A stretch of 64,000 nucleotides of DNA from Parabacteroides chongii. Its GTDB lineage: Bacteria; Bacteroidota; Bacteroidia; Bacteroidales; Tannerellaceae. Below are positions 42,582 to 52,313 of the stretch, piece by piece. Each line of letters begins with the position of its first letter. Position 1 is the first letter of the stretch. Made by a program: the position numbers and the translations under genes. Below the pieces are notes generated by a model that was not told the DNA's origin, did not search any database, and was given only the letters and a program-made list of their open reading frames with translations. The stretch covers positions 5,240,501-5,304,500 of the forward strand of contig NZ_CP120849.1 in assembly GCF_029581355.1 (NCBI RefSeq), given 5' to 3'.

Positions 42582-43541
42582 TCACAGGGTATCGACGATT
42601 TCACGCTGTTTCGTAAAAAAGATCATTCGCTGTATCTCTCCGCTCTGCGAGATCAAGGTGGAATAACGCTTCAACGACTGGATCCATTCTTTCTGGGCAC
42701 GGCATACTTCCGGATGCTGCGAATCCATATAGTTGATTGCATACAGGCGGAACATGCACAACTGGAAACTTCCTTTCTCCAGGAACGTGTAAGTCGCTTC
42801 GAAATTGATATTCGACAGATACATATATGCTTTGTTGCCGTTCGGATATTCTCCCCGCGCCGCGATCTGTTCCATTTCGTCCAGCAAACGGTGAAGTTCC
42901 TGCTTCATCACGTCGATATCGTCGTCGGTCAGCATATTCAATCCGGCAAAGTATTTGATCTCCCTGACCAGCGACTGGAAAATGTTGCTATCTAATATTG
43001 TATAGGACGACGGTACCTGACGGACTTCCTGCATCAACCGGCGCTGCGACTCCAGCACCTTCTCAGGCACCACTATATCTGACATGCTCGCCGTTATCTT
43101 CATCCCGTTGTTCTGATGCATCCAGCGACAGAGACGAAATTTGGTCAAACGCTCAAAAGGCGAATATAAAGTAAACGGCACAATGTTACACGCCGTGCTG
43201 AGGACTGATTTCGGATCGTCCTTGAGGAAAGCAAATTGTTTTTGGTACCGTTTGAGAATATCATGGTAATTATCCATCTGGCTCATGGTATTGGAAACGT
43301 TCAGATTAAAAACGGCTCCTTCCGAGCGGTTGGTTCCCACAATCTGATCCAGCGAGATACCCAGGCTCTGAGACAACAATGATACTTCAAAAAAAGTAAA
43401 CGGAACCTCTCCGCGCAACCGGCGATAGACAGCCTCTTTTCCTATGGATATGACATCCATAATATAATTGGCCAGATTCGTCTCCTCCGGGAGATGTTCT
43501 CTCATGGCTTTTATAAGCCCGTTATTCAATGCATCTTTCAT
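42582..43541 (-). CDS. HTH-containing protein of unknown function
   Basis: A 319-residue cytoplasmic protein. Residues about 20-70 look like a Cro/CI-type helix-turn-helix (GKEAVYRRLRGEVPFTFFEV, then SLLSQSLGISLDQIVG). The remaining 250 residues are helical without a recognised domain. Similar proteins are scattered in Bacteroidales and usually annotated only as helix-turn-helix proteins. It may be a transcription regulator with an unidentified sensor half. No obvious partner gene; it lies between murB and HU. Confidence 0.75.
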   Translation of the reverse strand: MKDALNNGLIKAMREHLPEETNLANYIMDVISIGKEAVYRRLRGEVPFTFFEVSLLSQSLGISLDQIVGTNRSEGAVFNLNVSNTMSQMDNYHDILKRYQKQFAFLKDDPKSVLSTACNIVPFTLYSPFERLTKFRLCRWMHQNNGMKITASMSDIVVPEKVLESQRRLMQEVRQVPSSYTILDSNIFQSLVREIKYFAGLNMLTDDDIDVMKQELHRLLDEMEQIAARGEYPNGNKAYMYLSNINFEATYTFLEKGSFQLCMFRLYAINYMDSQHPEVCRAQKEWIQSLKRYSTLISQSGEIQRMIFFTKQREIVDTL

Positions 43542-43772
43542 AATTATTAGCGTGTTATTTTACTGTTTCTACTCATACATTTTCATAGCGTTTGTTTCGA
43601 TTACCGCAACCGGGTGTGAATTAACGTTTTTTGTTTCTCAAATCGTAACAAAAGCCCGGAGCTATTGTTTAATAAGAAATGAAAGCCAATTTGCTTAGTT
43701 GGAAAAAGACACCATATAAAAAAAGCAATGGCTTACATTTGCAATGTATATAATCATTAAAAAGAAACACTC

Positions 43773-44063
43773 ATGAACAAAGCAGAACTTATCGAAGCCT
43801 TAGCAGATAAGGCAGGGTTACAAAAACAGAAAGCAAAAAAAGTATTAGATGCTTACATCGAGATCGTAACCGAAAAAATGTCACAGAAAGAGGAAATCAC
43901 TCTTATTGGTTTTGGTACTTTAATACCTAGACCTCAAACAAGTCGCCTGGCTCGTAATCCAAAAACTGGTACTCCGGTACAAATTCCAGCCAGAACAACG
44001 GTAAAGTTCAAACCCGGTAAATTCTTGCTGGAAGCTATGAACGGTACTGGAGAGAAAAAATAA
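43773..44063 (+). CDS. HU/IHF-family DNA-binding protein
   Basis: A 96-residue histone-like protein. The N-terminal helices MNKAELIEALADKAGLQKQK, the saddle EITLIGFGTL, and the DNA-clasping arm RLARNPKTGTPVQIPARTTV with the intercalating Pro are all present. It compacts and bends DNA as a dimer. A -7 box TACATTTG lies at 43734-43741 and a strong terminator follows. Confidence 0.96.
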   Translation: MNKAELIEALADKAGLQKQKAKKVLDAYIEIVTEKMSQKEEITLIGFGTLIPRPQTSRLARNPKTGTPVQIPARTTVKFKPGKFLLEAMNGTGEKK

Positions 44064-44402
44064 TATGATTTTTCTATAACTTCCTTCTTGCCTCTGCAGG
44101 AAGGAAGTTTTTTATACCTCCTTTTCTTTTATCTGATCATATCTGCAAAAGTACACACAGATTCTTAGTAAAATGAGGTATTTTTTACGAATAACAGAGC
44201 ACCCCGGTTCTAATTAAACAACCCACAGCATGTCCCCAACTCAATTATCGCAATTTCGGAATCCGAACAACCCTCCCTGTTTCGGAATATGAAACTTTTG
44301 TCCCTAATTTAGAATTTTACAGAGAAACATTTGTGTGGTGCTCTAATTATATATAATTTCGGCTCCGAAAAAAATTAGTCTGCATAACACAATTGAATAC
44401 AA
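44064..44402. other. 339-bp gap between HU and upp
   Basis: It starts with the HU terminator (44078-44113). TTTCGGAAT occurs twice, at 44254 and 44280, a 26-bp step. The rest is AT-rich and presumably holds the upp promoter, but no clear -33/-7 pair was found. No gene seen. Confidence 0.65.
44078..44113 (+). terminator. HU gene terminator
   Basis: AACTTCCTTC (44078-44087) pairs with GAAGGAAGTT (44100-44109), followed by T residues. Confidence 0.85.
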
Positions 44403-45056
44403 ATGAAAATAGTTAATCTTGGGGAATCAAACTCCGTCCTGAACAGGTTCGTATCCGAACTCAGAGATGTAAATATCCAAAAAGACAGCCTCCGTTTCCG
44501 CAGAAACATCGAACGTATCGGTGAAATCATGGCTTACGAGATCAGCAAAGATTTTGCTTACAGCCGGAAAGAAATTCAGACGCCACTGGGCATCGCGCCG
44601 ATGAACACACCCGACGACCGGATCGTGATCAGCACTATCTTACGTGCAGGACTGCCTTATCATCAGGGCTTTTTGAGTTATCTCGATTATGCAGAAAACG
44701 CCTTTGTCTCTGCTTACCGCAAATACAAAGACCGCTTGAATTTCGATATCCACATCGAATATATAGCCTCTCCAAGACTGACCGAAAAAACTTTGATCAT
44801 TACCGATCCGATGCTTGCAACCGGAAGTTCGATGGAACTCGCCTACGAAGCGTTACTGACCAAAGGTCATCCGTCTCACATCCACGTAGCCTCCATCATC
44901 GCCAGCAAACAGGCTATCGAATACCTGCAACGAAAAATGCCGGACGACAAGACAACAATCTGGATCGCCGCACTCGACGATGAACTGGATGATCATTCAT
45001 ACATCATCCCCGGATTGGGTGATGCCGGTGATTTGGCTTACGGGGAAAAGGAATAA
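44403..45056 (+). CDS. upp: uracil phosphoribosyltransferase
   Basis: A 217-residue pyrimidine-salvage enzyme converting uracil and PRPP to UMP. The PRPP-binding motif is ITDPMLATGSSMELAYEAL, the uracil-binding C-terminal region reads YIIPGLGDAGDLAYG, and RAGLPYHQGFL in the middle is typical. The N terminus is slightly extended relative to E. coli Upp. It stands alone with a clear terminator. Confidence 0.94.
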   Translation: MKIVNLGESNSVLNRFVSELRDVNIQKDSLRFRRNIERIGEIMAYEISKDFAYSRKEIQTPLGIAPMNTPDDRIVISTILRAGLPYHQGFLSYLDYAENAFVSAYRKYKDRLNFDIHIEYIASPRLTEKTLIITDPMLATGSSMELAYEALLTKGHPSHIHVASIIASKQAIEYLQRKMPDDKTTIWIAALDDELDDHSYIIPGLGDAGDLAYGEKE

Positions 45057-45065
45057 TTGAGATAT

Positions 45066-45100
45066 AAAAAAGCTATGGTTCTTTAACCCATAGCTTTTTT
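45066..45100. terminator. upp terminator
   Basis: AGCTATGG (45071-45078) pairs with CCATAGCT (45088-45095), flanked by A- and T-runs. It can also serve the convergent DUF1848 gene. Confidence 0.85.
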
Positions 45101-45130
45101 CTTATATATGCAGAACTAACAAAAGGTTTT

Positions 45131-46183
45131 TCATTCTATCAGACTTTCACTATCATCTGAATACCGTGTCATATTCCTTTTCACGCACTCTCTGTTTGTA
45201 TTAGCATAGCAATATACGCAAAAATGGCGGCAAGTATTATACATTCCGATGTCTTTACTCACCATACAACCGCAAATCTTTCGTTGTCCTTTATCTTTCA
45301 AATTCTTTTGTTTGTCAGGAATAGCTGGTAAAAGACCAAACAGATCAGGTTCTGGAAATTTACCTGTCCGAAGATAATAAACCAATTCGTAATCATCCCC
45401 AAAGACACGCTCCATCAGTTCACCGTCAATGCAACGATTGTGTTCAATACCATAAACAACAAGATCAATATCCTCAGCACAAGTAGCAAGCGTAACATGC
45501 CAACCTTCAGAAGCCCAGACTTCTCTCAACTTTACCAAACCCTCTACAACCTCTTGACGTTGCATCGCATTCATCTCTGCTGTTTCCACACCCTCTTTCG
45601 TAAAACAATTCGTTTCCTTTACCAGGTTGTTCTGCACCTTATGGTATGCCTTTACATCCACAAAACTGAATACGAGTTTGTCAGTATATCCTTTCAAACG
45701 ATTTCCAATTTTCCATATCCGGCTAAGTAACATGCGTGGTGTAATAGTCGGCGTGATAATCAACGGATCGAATCGCCATATCATTCGCTCGTGACCGATT
45801 TGATCAGACAATTGCCGAAAAGTGTCTATTCGTTGTTCCACACTTGGTACATTCGGTTCAAGACCTTCATTCACATAATCATTCAATGTCACTTGAAAAT
45901 AATAATGAATGCCACGTTTATCCAGTTCTTTCAGATAAGGCAATATCGGTTTCGGATTCTTTGTCCAAAACACAATGACTTTACACCGCCCAAACGATAC
46001 ATACATTTTCTGTCGGTTAAACGGATTATACCACACACAATATCCTTTATCCAAACGATTAAAGAACCACCTGGCATAAAAAGCAGGAATGTCTGTCGAC
46101 CGACTGGCAGAAATTATGATCGGAGCTGTTGCTTCAACTCTGATACCAGAATCAGTAGTGATAAGTAGTTTATCAGTTACCAT
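45131..46183 (-). CDS. DUF1848 protein with C-terminal CxxxCxxC cluster
   Basis: A 350-residue cytoplasmic protein of the DUF1848 family. The N-terminal part has PIIISASRSTDIPAFYARWF, GYCVWYNPFNRQKMYVSF and VIVFWTKNPKPILPYL, suggestive of a TIM-barrel-like fold. Near residue 318 a cysteine set TCRHFCVYCYAN fits CxxxCxxC, the Fe-S binding pattern of radical SAM enzymes, but here at the C-terminal end; CGC lies 16 residues before it. The function is unknown. The start is placed at ATG 46183 rather than a GTG three codons upstream. Confidence 0.85.
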   Translation of the reverse strand: MVTDKLLITTDSGIRVEATAPIIISASRSTDIPAFYARWFFNRLDKGYCVWYNPFNRQKMYVSFGRCKVIVFWTKNPKPILPYLKELDKRGIHYYFQVTLNDYVNEGLEPNVPSVEQRIDTFRQLSDQIGHERMIWRFDPLIITPTITPRMLLSRIWKIGNRLKGYTDKLVFSFVDVKAYHKVQNNLVKETNCFTKEGVETAEMNAMQRQEVVEGLVKLREVWASEGWHVTLATCAEDIDLVVYGIEHNRCIDGELMERVFGDDYELVYYLRTGKFPEPDLFGLLPAIPDKQKNLKDKGQRKICGCMVSKDIGMYNTCRHFCVYCYANTNRECVKRNMTRYSDDSESLIE

Positions 46184-46255
46184 AACAATCACGAAGATAT
46201 CGAATTATTCGTTGATTTTATAATAAATGATAGTATGATAGTTGTTTTCAAAAGA

Positions 46256-48628
46256 TTATCGGGGTAAGATAAACCAAAAACGCGAACCTTTGCCGATTTC
46301 TGAGCTTACTCCGATCTTTCCTTTTTGTTGTTCTACGATACTCTTACAGATGGAAAGTCCCAAGCCCGTTCCCTGTTTGAAGTCATTTCCTTTATAGAAA
46401 CGGTCGAAAACATGCAACTGGACCTCTTCACTCATTCCCTCACCCGTATCCGTTACCGAAAACTCGATTTCATCCGGACGAAGTTCATAAGCCAGCGTGA
46501 TGGAACCTTCTGCGGTATGCTTGATCGCATTATTGACAAAATTAGAAAAGAGCTGGCTCAGCCGTACATGATCGAACCGGAAGACACAAGGCTCCAGCCC
46601 CGGCCGACAACGAAGTTCCACATCACCGTGAATTTTAATTTTCATGGATTTCACCAAATCATCCAGGAATCCTTTCAACTCGATATCCATAGGCTTGAAC
46701 TCAATCGTGTTCGCTTCTATCTTCGCCAGGTCCAGCACATCGGAAATCAACTGTAATAGAAGCTCATTGTTCTTTTGGATTATTTCGACGAACTGCAATT
46801 GCTCTTCCCTGTCTTCCGCATCGACCAACAAGGTCGAGAAACCGACAATCGCGTTTAACGGAGTCCGTATCTCATGGCTCATATTCGCCAGGAAAGCTGA
46901 TTTCAACCGGTCCAGTTCTTCCGCCTTTTCCCGCTGCTGTTCCGTTTCCTTCAGTTCTGTGATATCATAATTCACGCAGATCATCTCGATCTTGTCCTGT
47001 TCTCTCTCCTGCGAAGTGCACATCACATTCACACGTATCCATTTCCAGCCATCTTCATGTTTGATACGCAATTCCTTGCGGATACTGGTCGCTTCTCCCC
47101 GCTCCACCTTATCGAAAAACTCCAGCATCACAGCCCGGTCTTCCGGATGTACACTTTTATAAGTACCTATAATCTCAGTCAGAGATGTCCCATCCTTTTC
47201 ACCCAGATTCTGATACCATTGGCTGATTGCAAACCCTTCACGAGTCAGCAGGTCGAATTTGGCATATCCGACTTTCGCATAGCGGCTAACCAGGGTAAAG
47301 AAATATTCAAACTCTTCAATACGGTTGTAAGCAATCGTCTTATCAGTATTATCCAGATTAATAAAAAGATAGTTTATCAGCTCCCCTTTATTGTCATAAA
47401 GCATGCTGACCTTCGTTATCAGGTCGATCGAACTGCTCTTTCGCGTGGGATAATAGTTATTGGATGAAATATCGTTAAAGGAATAATTCAACCGAAATGA
47501 AACAGGTTTCTTCTGTTTCATTTTCTCCAGTACATCCTTCGGAAGGATCGGATTTTCAAAAACATTGATTCCCATGGCATCTCTCTTAGATGCCAAACCG
47601 AATATCTCTACATCCTTATTATTTATATCTACCAGGAAACCATCCTTGTCATACAGTTCGATTCCGACCGGTATGTTCGTATAAATATTACGCAACAACT
47701 TTTCACCACGGTCGAGCGCTTCATTGATACGTGCCATCTTTGTAATGATACTGATGATATTGGCTATGGAAGAAAGCCACTGATAATCTTCCAGATTCCA
47801 CATGCGATACTTATCGACGATATCGATACCGATATAACCCCATGCTTTTTTCTTAATGATCAAAGGAATAAGTATAAAAGAAAGAACACCTCTCCGCTTC
47901 AGATACTTTTTCTCTTCGGCGGCTTCGACCGGCAGTTCATCCAGATTATTGATCATCACCGGATAAAGATTCCGTATCCGGCGGGTCGACCACGGTAAAG
48001 TAGATACCGGAATATTCTGCAACGATGAACGGACAGTGGAAACGCCGTCACTGCACACCTCATACGTACAACTGATCGTTTGTTTGTCATCACTATACTC
48101 CATTATACAGGCACGTCCTCTCGTATCGATAGAAAACAGGATCTCCGTCAGTACCAACTGGATAGAGGTCAACAAGTCGTTTGTCTGGATGAAAGAATGC
48201 AGAGCACGAGATATCGTATTCAGATGGCGAAGCAGGCTGTCCACCTGATTATCCACAGCCGGTTTATTCCCATCCACTTCACAAAAAGGTACTAACTGCA
48301 GGATGCCCAACACATAAATATTCCCATCAGCATCGACCTCTCGTTTACAAATTTTTGTCCGGACAAACTTTGTGCCGTAACAGGTCTCGATCGGAAATGT
48401 CTGCTCATAAATGCCCACTTCCCTGAAATAAGCAAACTCATTGGCTATCCTCGCCCTGTAATCCTCACGGATCAGACCTAGAAAATCTTCTGCCGGAATT
48501 GTCTTACCATCCAAATCCAACAGACTCACCAAATAATCGGAACAGATGTAACATTTCTTTTCAAAGTCAATCTCCCACCAACCAACCTGTGCCGCATCCA
48601 ACAATAACTTATATTGAGCTGTATCCAT
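46256..48628 (-). CDS. PAS/GAF sensor histidine kinase
   Basis: A 790-residue soluble kinase. There is an N-terminal PAS-like segment (residues about 5-120), a GAF-like domain (about 150-310), two further PAS domains (about 310-430 and 440-560), then HisKA with the phospho-accepting His near 585 in NMSHEIRTPLNAIVGFS, and HATPase with NFVNNAIKHT, VTDTGEGMS and GTGLGLSICKSIV. It has no transmembrane segment and no receiver domain, so the signal is cytoplasmic and the response regulator is encoded elsewhere. An 18-bp perfect palindrome lies 8 bp upstream of the start. Confidence 0.92.
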   Translation of the reverse strand: MDTAQYKLLLDAAQVGWWEIDFEKKCYICSDYLVSLLDLDGKTIPAEDFLGLIREDYRARIANEFAYFREVGIYEQTFPIETCYGTKFVRTKICKREVDADGNIYVLGILQLVPFCEVDGNKPAVDNQVDSLLRHLNTISRALHSFIQTNDLLTSIQLVLTEILFSIDTRGRACIMEYSDDKQTISCTYEVCSDGVSTVRSSLQNIPVSTLPWSTRRIRNLYPVMINNLDELPVEAAEEKKYLKRRGVLSFILIPLIIKKKAWGYIGIDIVDKYRMWNLEDYQWLSSIANIISIITKMARINEALDRGEKLLRNIYTNIPVGIELYDKDGFLVDINNKDVEIFGLASKRDAMGINVFENPILPKDVLEKMKQKKPVSFRLNYSFNDISSNNYYPTRKSSSIDLITKVSMLYDNKGELINYLFINLDNTDKTIAYNRIEEFEYFFTLVSRYAKVGYAKFDLLTREGFAISQWYQNLGEKDGTSLTEIIGTYKSVHPEDRAVMLEFFDKVERGEATSIRKELRIKHEDGWKWIRVNVMCTSQEREQDKIEMICVNYDITELKETEQQREKAEELDRLKSAFLANMSHEIRTPLNAIVGFSTLLVDAEDREEQLQFVEIIQKNNELLLQLISDVLDLAKIEANTIEFKPMDIELKGFLDDLVKSMKIKIHGDVELRCRPGLEPCVFRFDHVRLSQLFSNFVNNAIKHTAEGSITLAYELRPDEIEFSVTDTGEGMSEEVQLHVFDRFYKGNDFKQGTGLGLSICKSIVEQQKGKIGVSSEIGKGSRFWFILPR

Positions 48629-48636
48629 TTTACCTT

Positions 48637-48654
48637 ATTCATACTAGTATGAAT
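48637..48654. promoter_or_regulatory. 18-bp perfect palindrome upstream of the histidine kinase
   Basis: ATTCATACTAGTATGAAT is fully self-complementary and ends 8 bp before the kinase ATG, so it would lie in the leader or over the transcription start. It is a candidate repressor or regulator site. Confidence 0.5.
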
Positions 48655-48734
48655 ACAAAATACGGTATTAAAAAGCATTTTCCCAAATTAAAATTCATTT
48701 ATATTCAAAGCTTTTCAAAGATTTCGCATGAAAA

Positions 48735-48767
48735 CAAAAAAACGGAGACCGGTAAAACCGACCTCCG
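48735..48767 (-). terminator. terminator of the DUF1080 gene
   Basis: CGGAGACCGGT and ACCGACCTCCG pair with two mismatches. On the minus strand a T-run follows. Confidence 0.7.
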
Positions 48768-48791
48768 CCTTCCTTGCCAGATAAAAATCTG

Positions 48792-51700
48792 TTATTTCAA
48801 TTCCTTGATACGGATATTGCGGAACTTCACAGGTGAGCCGTGGCCCAGGAATCCGATATGTCCCTTCTTATTGAACAAGCCCGGATGTTCCTTACCGTCA
48901 GGTGTGCCGTTCTTAACTGCGTCGCGGATATTTCCTTCCAGGATCACTACGCCGTTTACAGTTACACGGATATTATCACCGTTGGCAACGATCTCTTCTT
49001 CATTCCATTCACCCACCGGCTTAAAGGCCTTGTGGTGATCGGCATTCGTAGGGATAATGCCATAAACGGAACCGTGGTGCTGATATTTGGTAATATCCTT
49101 ATAAATAGGATGTTCGCAATCCAAAATCTGAATTTCCATACCTACATAAGCAGCATCGCCTTCCATCGGAGTACGGATACCCACACCGTTGTTTGCACCC
49201 GGAGTCAGCTGGAACTCAAAGCGATAAACAAAGTTTCCAAATTCATCTTTCGTATACAGGTTTCCACCGTAACTTTTACTCGGGATCATAGAGATGCAGC
49301 CGTCTTCAATCGTATAATCGACCGTGTTGCCTGTCCATTGGTGCATATTCGTACCGTCGAACAACACCTTGAAACCTTCTTTCTGTTCTTCTGCAGACAG
49401 TTTGAACGGTTCTTTGCGTTCCAACTCTTTCACATAGATATCACGGTAATATACCTTGCTGCCATGCGCCTGCAATTCGATCTGTTCGATCGGGAAGATC
49501 GGTTGCTTGCGATCCCAATAGTTTTCAAGGATCACGTCGTCCACCACTTTTTCTCCGTTCAGGATAACCGTTACGCGATCGCCCACCATCTTGATGTAGA
49601 AGCTGTTCCATTCGCCCAGCTTGTTATCTGCCACCTTAGACGGCTTGCTCGGATTCACCTGGTTATTATACAGACCGCCGGAACCAACCTGGGCACCCAC
49701 ATTCACACGCGAAGTATCCCAAATCTGTACCTGAGGCGTTCCGCGCAGATAAATACCAGCATCAGCTTCAGGACCTGCCGGATCGAGCATCCAGTCTACA
49801 TACATTTCAAAGTCACCGTATTGCTTTTCCGTACACAGGTTGTCCCCTTTTCCATTAAAGACAAGAACTCCGTTTTCAACGCTCCAGCCGCTACGCATAA
49901 CCTCGTCAGCCTTTGCCTGTTCTTTCGCCAACTCGGCCGGTTTCATCTTCGCGCGGGCAATCGGATTCTTTACCAAGCCTTTCCAGCCTGTCAGGTCTTT
50001 GCCGTTGAAGATAGAAACGAAGCCCACTTCATCCGGCATTTCAGCCAGATGCTTTTTCAATGCATCGATATCGTAACGGGCATCTTCTCCATCGAGCATA
50101 GGCAATATGCGGTTCAGGATCGCTTTCACATTTTCGCCTCTGTATTCCGGATGATTGCGCGCAATATTCCAAATGGCATACACGGCAGCCGAGCGAACTT
50201 TCGCATCTTTCGCATCCAAAAACTCAGCAGCATACATCATAGACAAGAACGTATCCGCCCGCTGGATCTGACGCAGAATCAGTACTTTCTGTTCAGCCGT
50301 CTTGGCAATATCCATCATCTTACGCAAACTCAGCAAACGATTTTCTGCCGTAAAAGAAGGATTGGAAACCAACTGCACATAACGCTTCAACGCCCGGTCG
50401 AACTGTTGTTCGGAAGAAGCAGACTGGCAAACTGCAAATAATTCATCCACAGCCTCCATACCTTTCCATGCCAGCAAAGCATCGAATGCCGCCTCTTTGG
50501 TTGCCCCCGAGCCTTCATGCAATCCTTTCACGATCGTAGCCAGTGCATCCTTCTCGCCGGTCGTAGCCAGTACGATATAATACAAATGCTTCTTGCTGTC
50601 GCCTGCCTGCAACATACGGCGGCTGATCGTTTCCATCTGTTTCGCGGGAGACATGGAAGAGATGGCAGAGATCACAGCCTGCTGGAGCGGAGCTACCGCA
50701 GACGCATCGGCAGTCTCCAGCATTCCGCAGAGATTCACCAGGTCGCCTTCCGAAACGACATCCTTCAAAGCCGTATAAGCCGCTTTCTTCACTTCCGGTG
50801 AGCCGGACTTGATCAGTTCGAGCACCGTCGTCAGGTTAGCCGTCGCCTTACGCATAGCCAGCAACTCAGCACCGGCAATCTTTCCTGCATCCGTAGCAGA
50901 CGGAATCACGCGTGCCACAGCCTGGTCGATATCGCCGCCGAAAGCAGCCAGCGCATCCTGTCCCAGCAGGATTATATCTTTATTATCGCTTGTCAGCAAA
51001 TCGGCCAGCGCCGGGATTGCCTGCTTGTCACCGATCTTCACCAGCGTCCAGGCAGTAGCCTGCTTCACATCGAAATTCGCATCTTTCAGCTGAGCCAGCA
51101 GCACCTGCATAGCCGTCAGGTCGAAACGGAGTTCGAGATTCTTAACCACATCGTGTTTAGACGGACATTTGGCTTCGCGGCCGATCCAGTTGGTGATATC
51201 CACCTTCACCTCCGGTTTTGCCTTCTGCATCGCCTTCATCACTTCGATATAGACTTCCTTATTAGCAAAATCAGATGCATAATTCAAAGCTGCATTACGA
51301 TATTCCTTGTTACCGTCTTTCAAAGCAGAAAGCAGTAATTTGGTACTTTTTTCCTTATTCAGCGATAACAATATCTGCAGGGCAGCGTCGCGAGTCTGCG
51401 TCTGTCCGGCTTTGGTCGCTTTCTTCAACAGGTCGTTGGCAGCCTTTTCCACTTCCTTCACATCACCCTGTGCAGCCACCCGCTTCAACAACGCGATGTA
51501 TGCTTCGTTCGCATTCGTCTTCGTCATTGTATATCCGGAAGCCGCCGCTGCATCAGCCAGTTCCTTTATGGAAGCCTTGCTACCCACACGACTTAATGCG
51601 TGAAGGACAGCCTTCTGCATATTTTCATCACCCGAACCCAGCAAAGCCTTCAGAAGGTCTTCCGCACCTTCCACCTGTGCTTCACCGATCGCCACGATGA

Positions 51701-52253
51701 TATCTTTTTGTGTCTTCGGAGTGCCCATACGACGCATCAAAGCCGCTTTCAGCGCTTTGCCTGCATTCTCGCTGCCATTCGCAGCCAGCGCACGTGCAGC
51801 CGGTCCGCTCAGGCTCTCATCGCTCAGATAAGCCGACAGCGCATCGATACATTCGTCCTGTCCGATGATCTGAAGCTGGCGGATGATGAACGCCTTTGTT
51901 TCCCGTTCAGTCACCAGGTCGAGCGCTTTCAGATAGGCATTCGCTGTTGCCAGGCGGGCACTTTCTTCGCCTTTCGCCATCACATAATGCGTCAGGCCGC
52001 TCAAGGCGTAATCCACCTGCGCATTGCTTCCCTTTCCGGGAGCGTTTATCATGTTGACCAACATCAGGACACCCTCTTCGCCGGTCCCTTTCAGGTCATT
52101 GATCAGTTTATTATATTCAGCCTGTTTCTCAGCAGGCATCTGGGCCAGTACATCTGCCGCAGTTGTTTTAGCTGTACGGTTTGTCGGAGACTGAGCCATC
52201 AGTACGCTGCCGAATAATAGCAAGCTGGCAATCGATATATATGCTTTTCTCAT
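48792..52253 (-). CDS. exported HEAT-repeat protein with two DUF1080 (3-keto-disaccharide hydrolase) domains
   Basis: An 1153-residue secreted protein. A signal peptide (SIASLLLFGSVLMAQ) leads into about 700 residues of alpha-helical HEAT-like repeats (units such as GPAARALAANGSENAGKAL and DAKVRSAAVYAIWNIARNHP). Two consecutive DUF1080 jelly-roll domains follow: one from FVSIFNGKDLTGWKGL (about residue 750) and one from FKVLFDGTNMHQWTGN (about 960) to the end. DUF1080 is now named 3-keto-disaccharide hydrolase in Pfam; members cleave glycosides oxidised at C3. The upstream Gfo/Idh/MocA oxidoreductase and sugar isomerase genes support such a pathway. The HEAT scaffold is unusual and could mediate assembly. 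Confidence 0.88.
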   Translation of the reverse strand: MRKAYISIASLLLFGSVLMAQSPTNRTAKTTAADVLAQMPAEKQAEYNKLINDLKGTGEEGVLMLVNMINAPGKGSNAQVDYALSGLTHYVMAKGEESARLATANAYLKALDLVTERETKAFIIRQLQIIGQDECIDALSAYLSDESLSGPAARALAANGSENAGKALKAALMRRMGTPKTQKDIIVAIGEAQVEGAEDLLKALLGSGDENMQKAVLHALSRVGSKASIKELADAAAASGYTMTKTNANEAYIALLKRVAAQGDVKEVEKAANDLLKKATKAGQTQTRDAALQILLSLNKEKSTKLLLSALKDGNKEYRNAALNYASDFANKEVYIEVMKAMQKAKPEVKVDITNWIGREAKCPSKHDVVKNLELRFDLTAMQVLLAQLKDANFDVKQATAWTLVKIGDKQAIPALADLLTSDNKDIILLGQDALAAFGGDIDQAVARVIPSATDAGKIAGAELLAMRKATANLTTVLELIKSGSPEVKKAAYTALKDVVSEGDLVNLCGMLETADASAVAPLQQAVISAISSMSPAKQMETISRRMLQAGDSKKHLYYIVLATTGEKDALATIVKGLHEGSGATKEAAFDALLAWKGMEAVDELFAVCQSASSEQQFDRALKRYVQLVSNPSFTAENRLLSLRKMMDIAKTAEQKVLILRQIQRADTFLSMMYAAEFLDAKDAKVRSAAVYAIWNIARNHPEYRGENVKAILNRILPMLDGEDARYDIDALKKHLAEMPDEVGFVSIFNGKDLTGWKGLVKNPIARAKMKPAELAKEQAKADEVMRSGWSVENGVLVFNGKGDNLCTEKQYGDFEMYVDWMLDPAGPEADAGIYLRGTPQVQIWDTSRVNVGAQVGSGGLYNNQVNPSKPSKVADNKLGEWNSFYIKMVGDRVTVILNGEKVVDDVILENYWDRKQPIFPIEQIELQAHGSKVYYRDIYVKELERKEPFKLSAEEQKEGFKVLFDGTNMHQWTGNTVDYTIEDGCISMIPSKSYGGNLYTKDEFGNFVYRFEFQLTPGANNGVGIRTPMEGDAAYVGMEIQILDCEHPIYKDITKYQHHGSVYGIIPTNADHHKAFKPVGEWNEEEIVANGDNIRVTVNGVVILEGNIRDAVKNGTPDGKEHPGLFNKKGHIGFLGHGSPVKFRNIRIKELK

Positions 52254-52285
52254 TTTATTCTCTTTTATGTAATTCCCTTAATTTT

Positions 52286-52311
52286 CAATTGTCAATTCTC
52301 AATTTTCAATT
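52286..52311. repeat. CAATT 7-bp-period direct repeat
   Basis: CAATT starts at 52286, 52293, 52300 and 52307, exactly 7 bp apart, with variable dinucleotides between. It lies in the 60-bp gap between the oxidoreductase and DUF1080 genes and resembles the murB-side element at 42492-42580. Confidence 0.8.
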
Positions 52312-52313
52312 AA

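Noticed and set aside
48840..50441. 533-codon plus-strand frame opposite the DUF1080 gene
   Set aside because: Antisense shadow; the minus-strand protein has a signal peptide and two recognisable domains.
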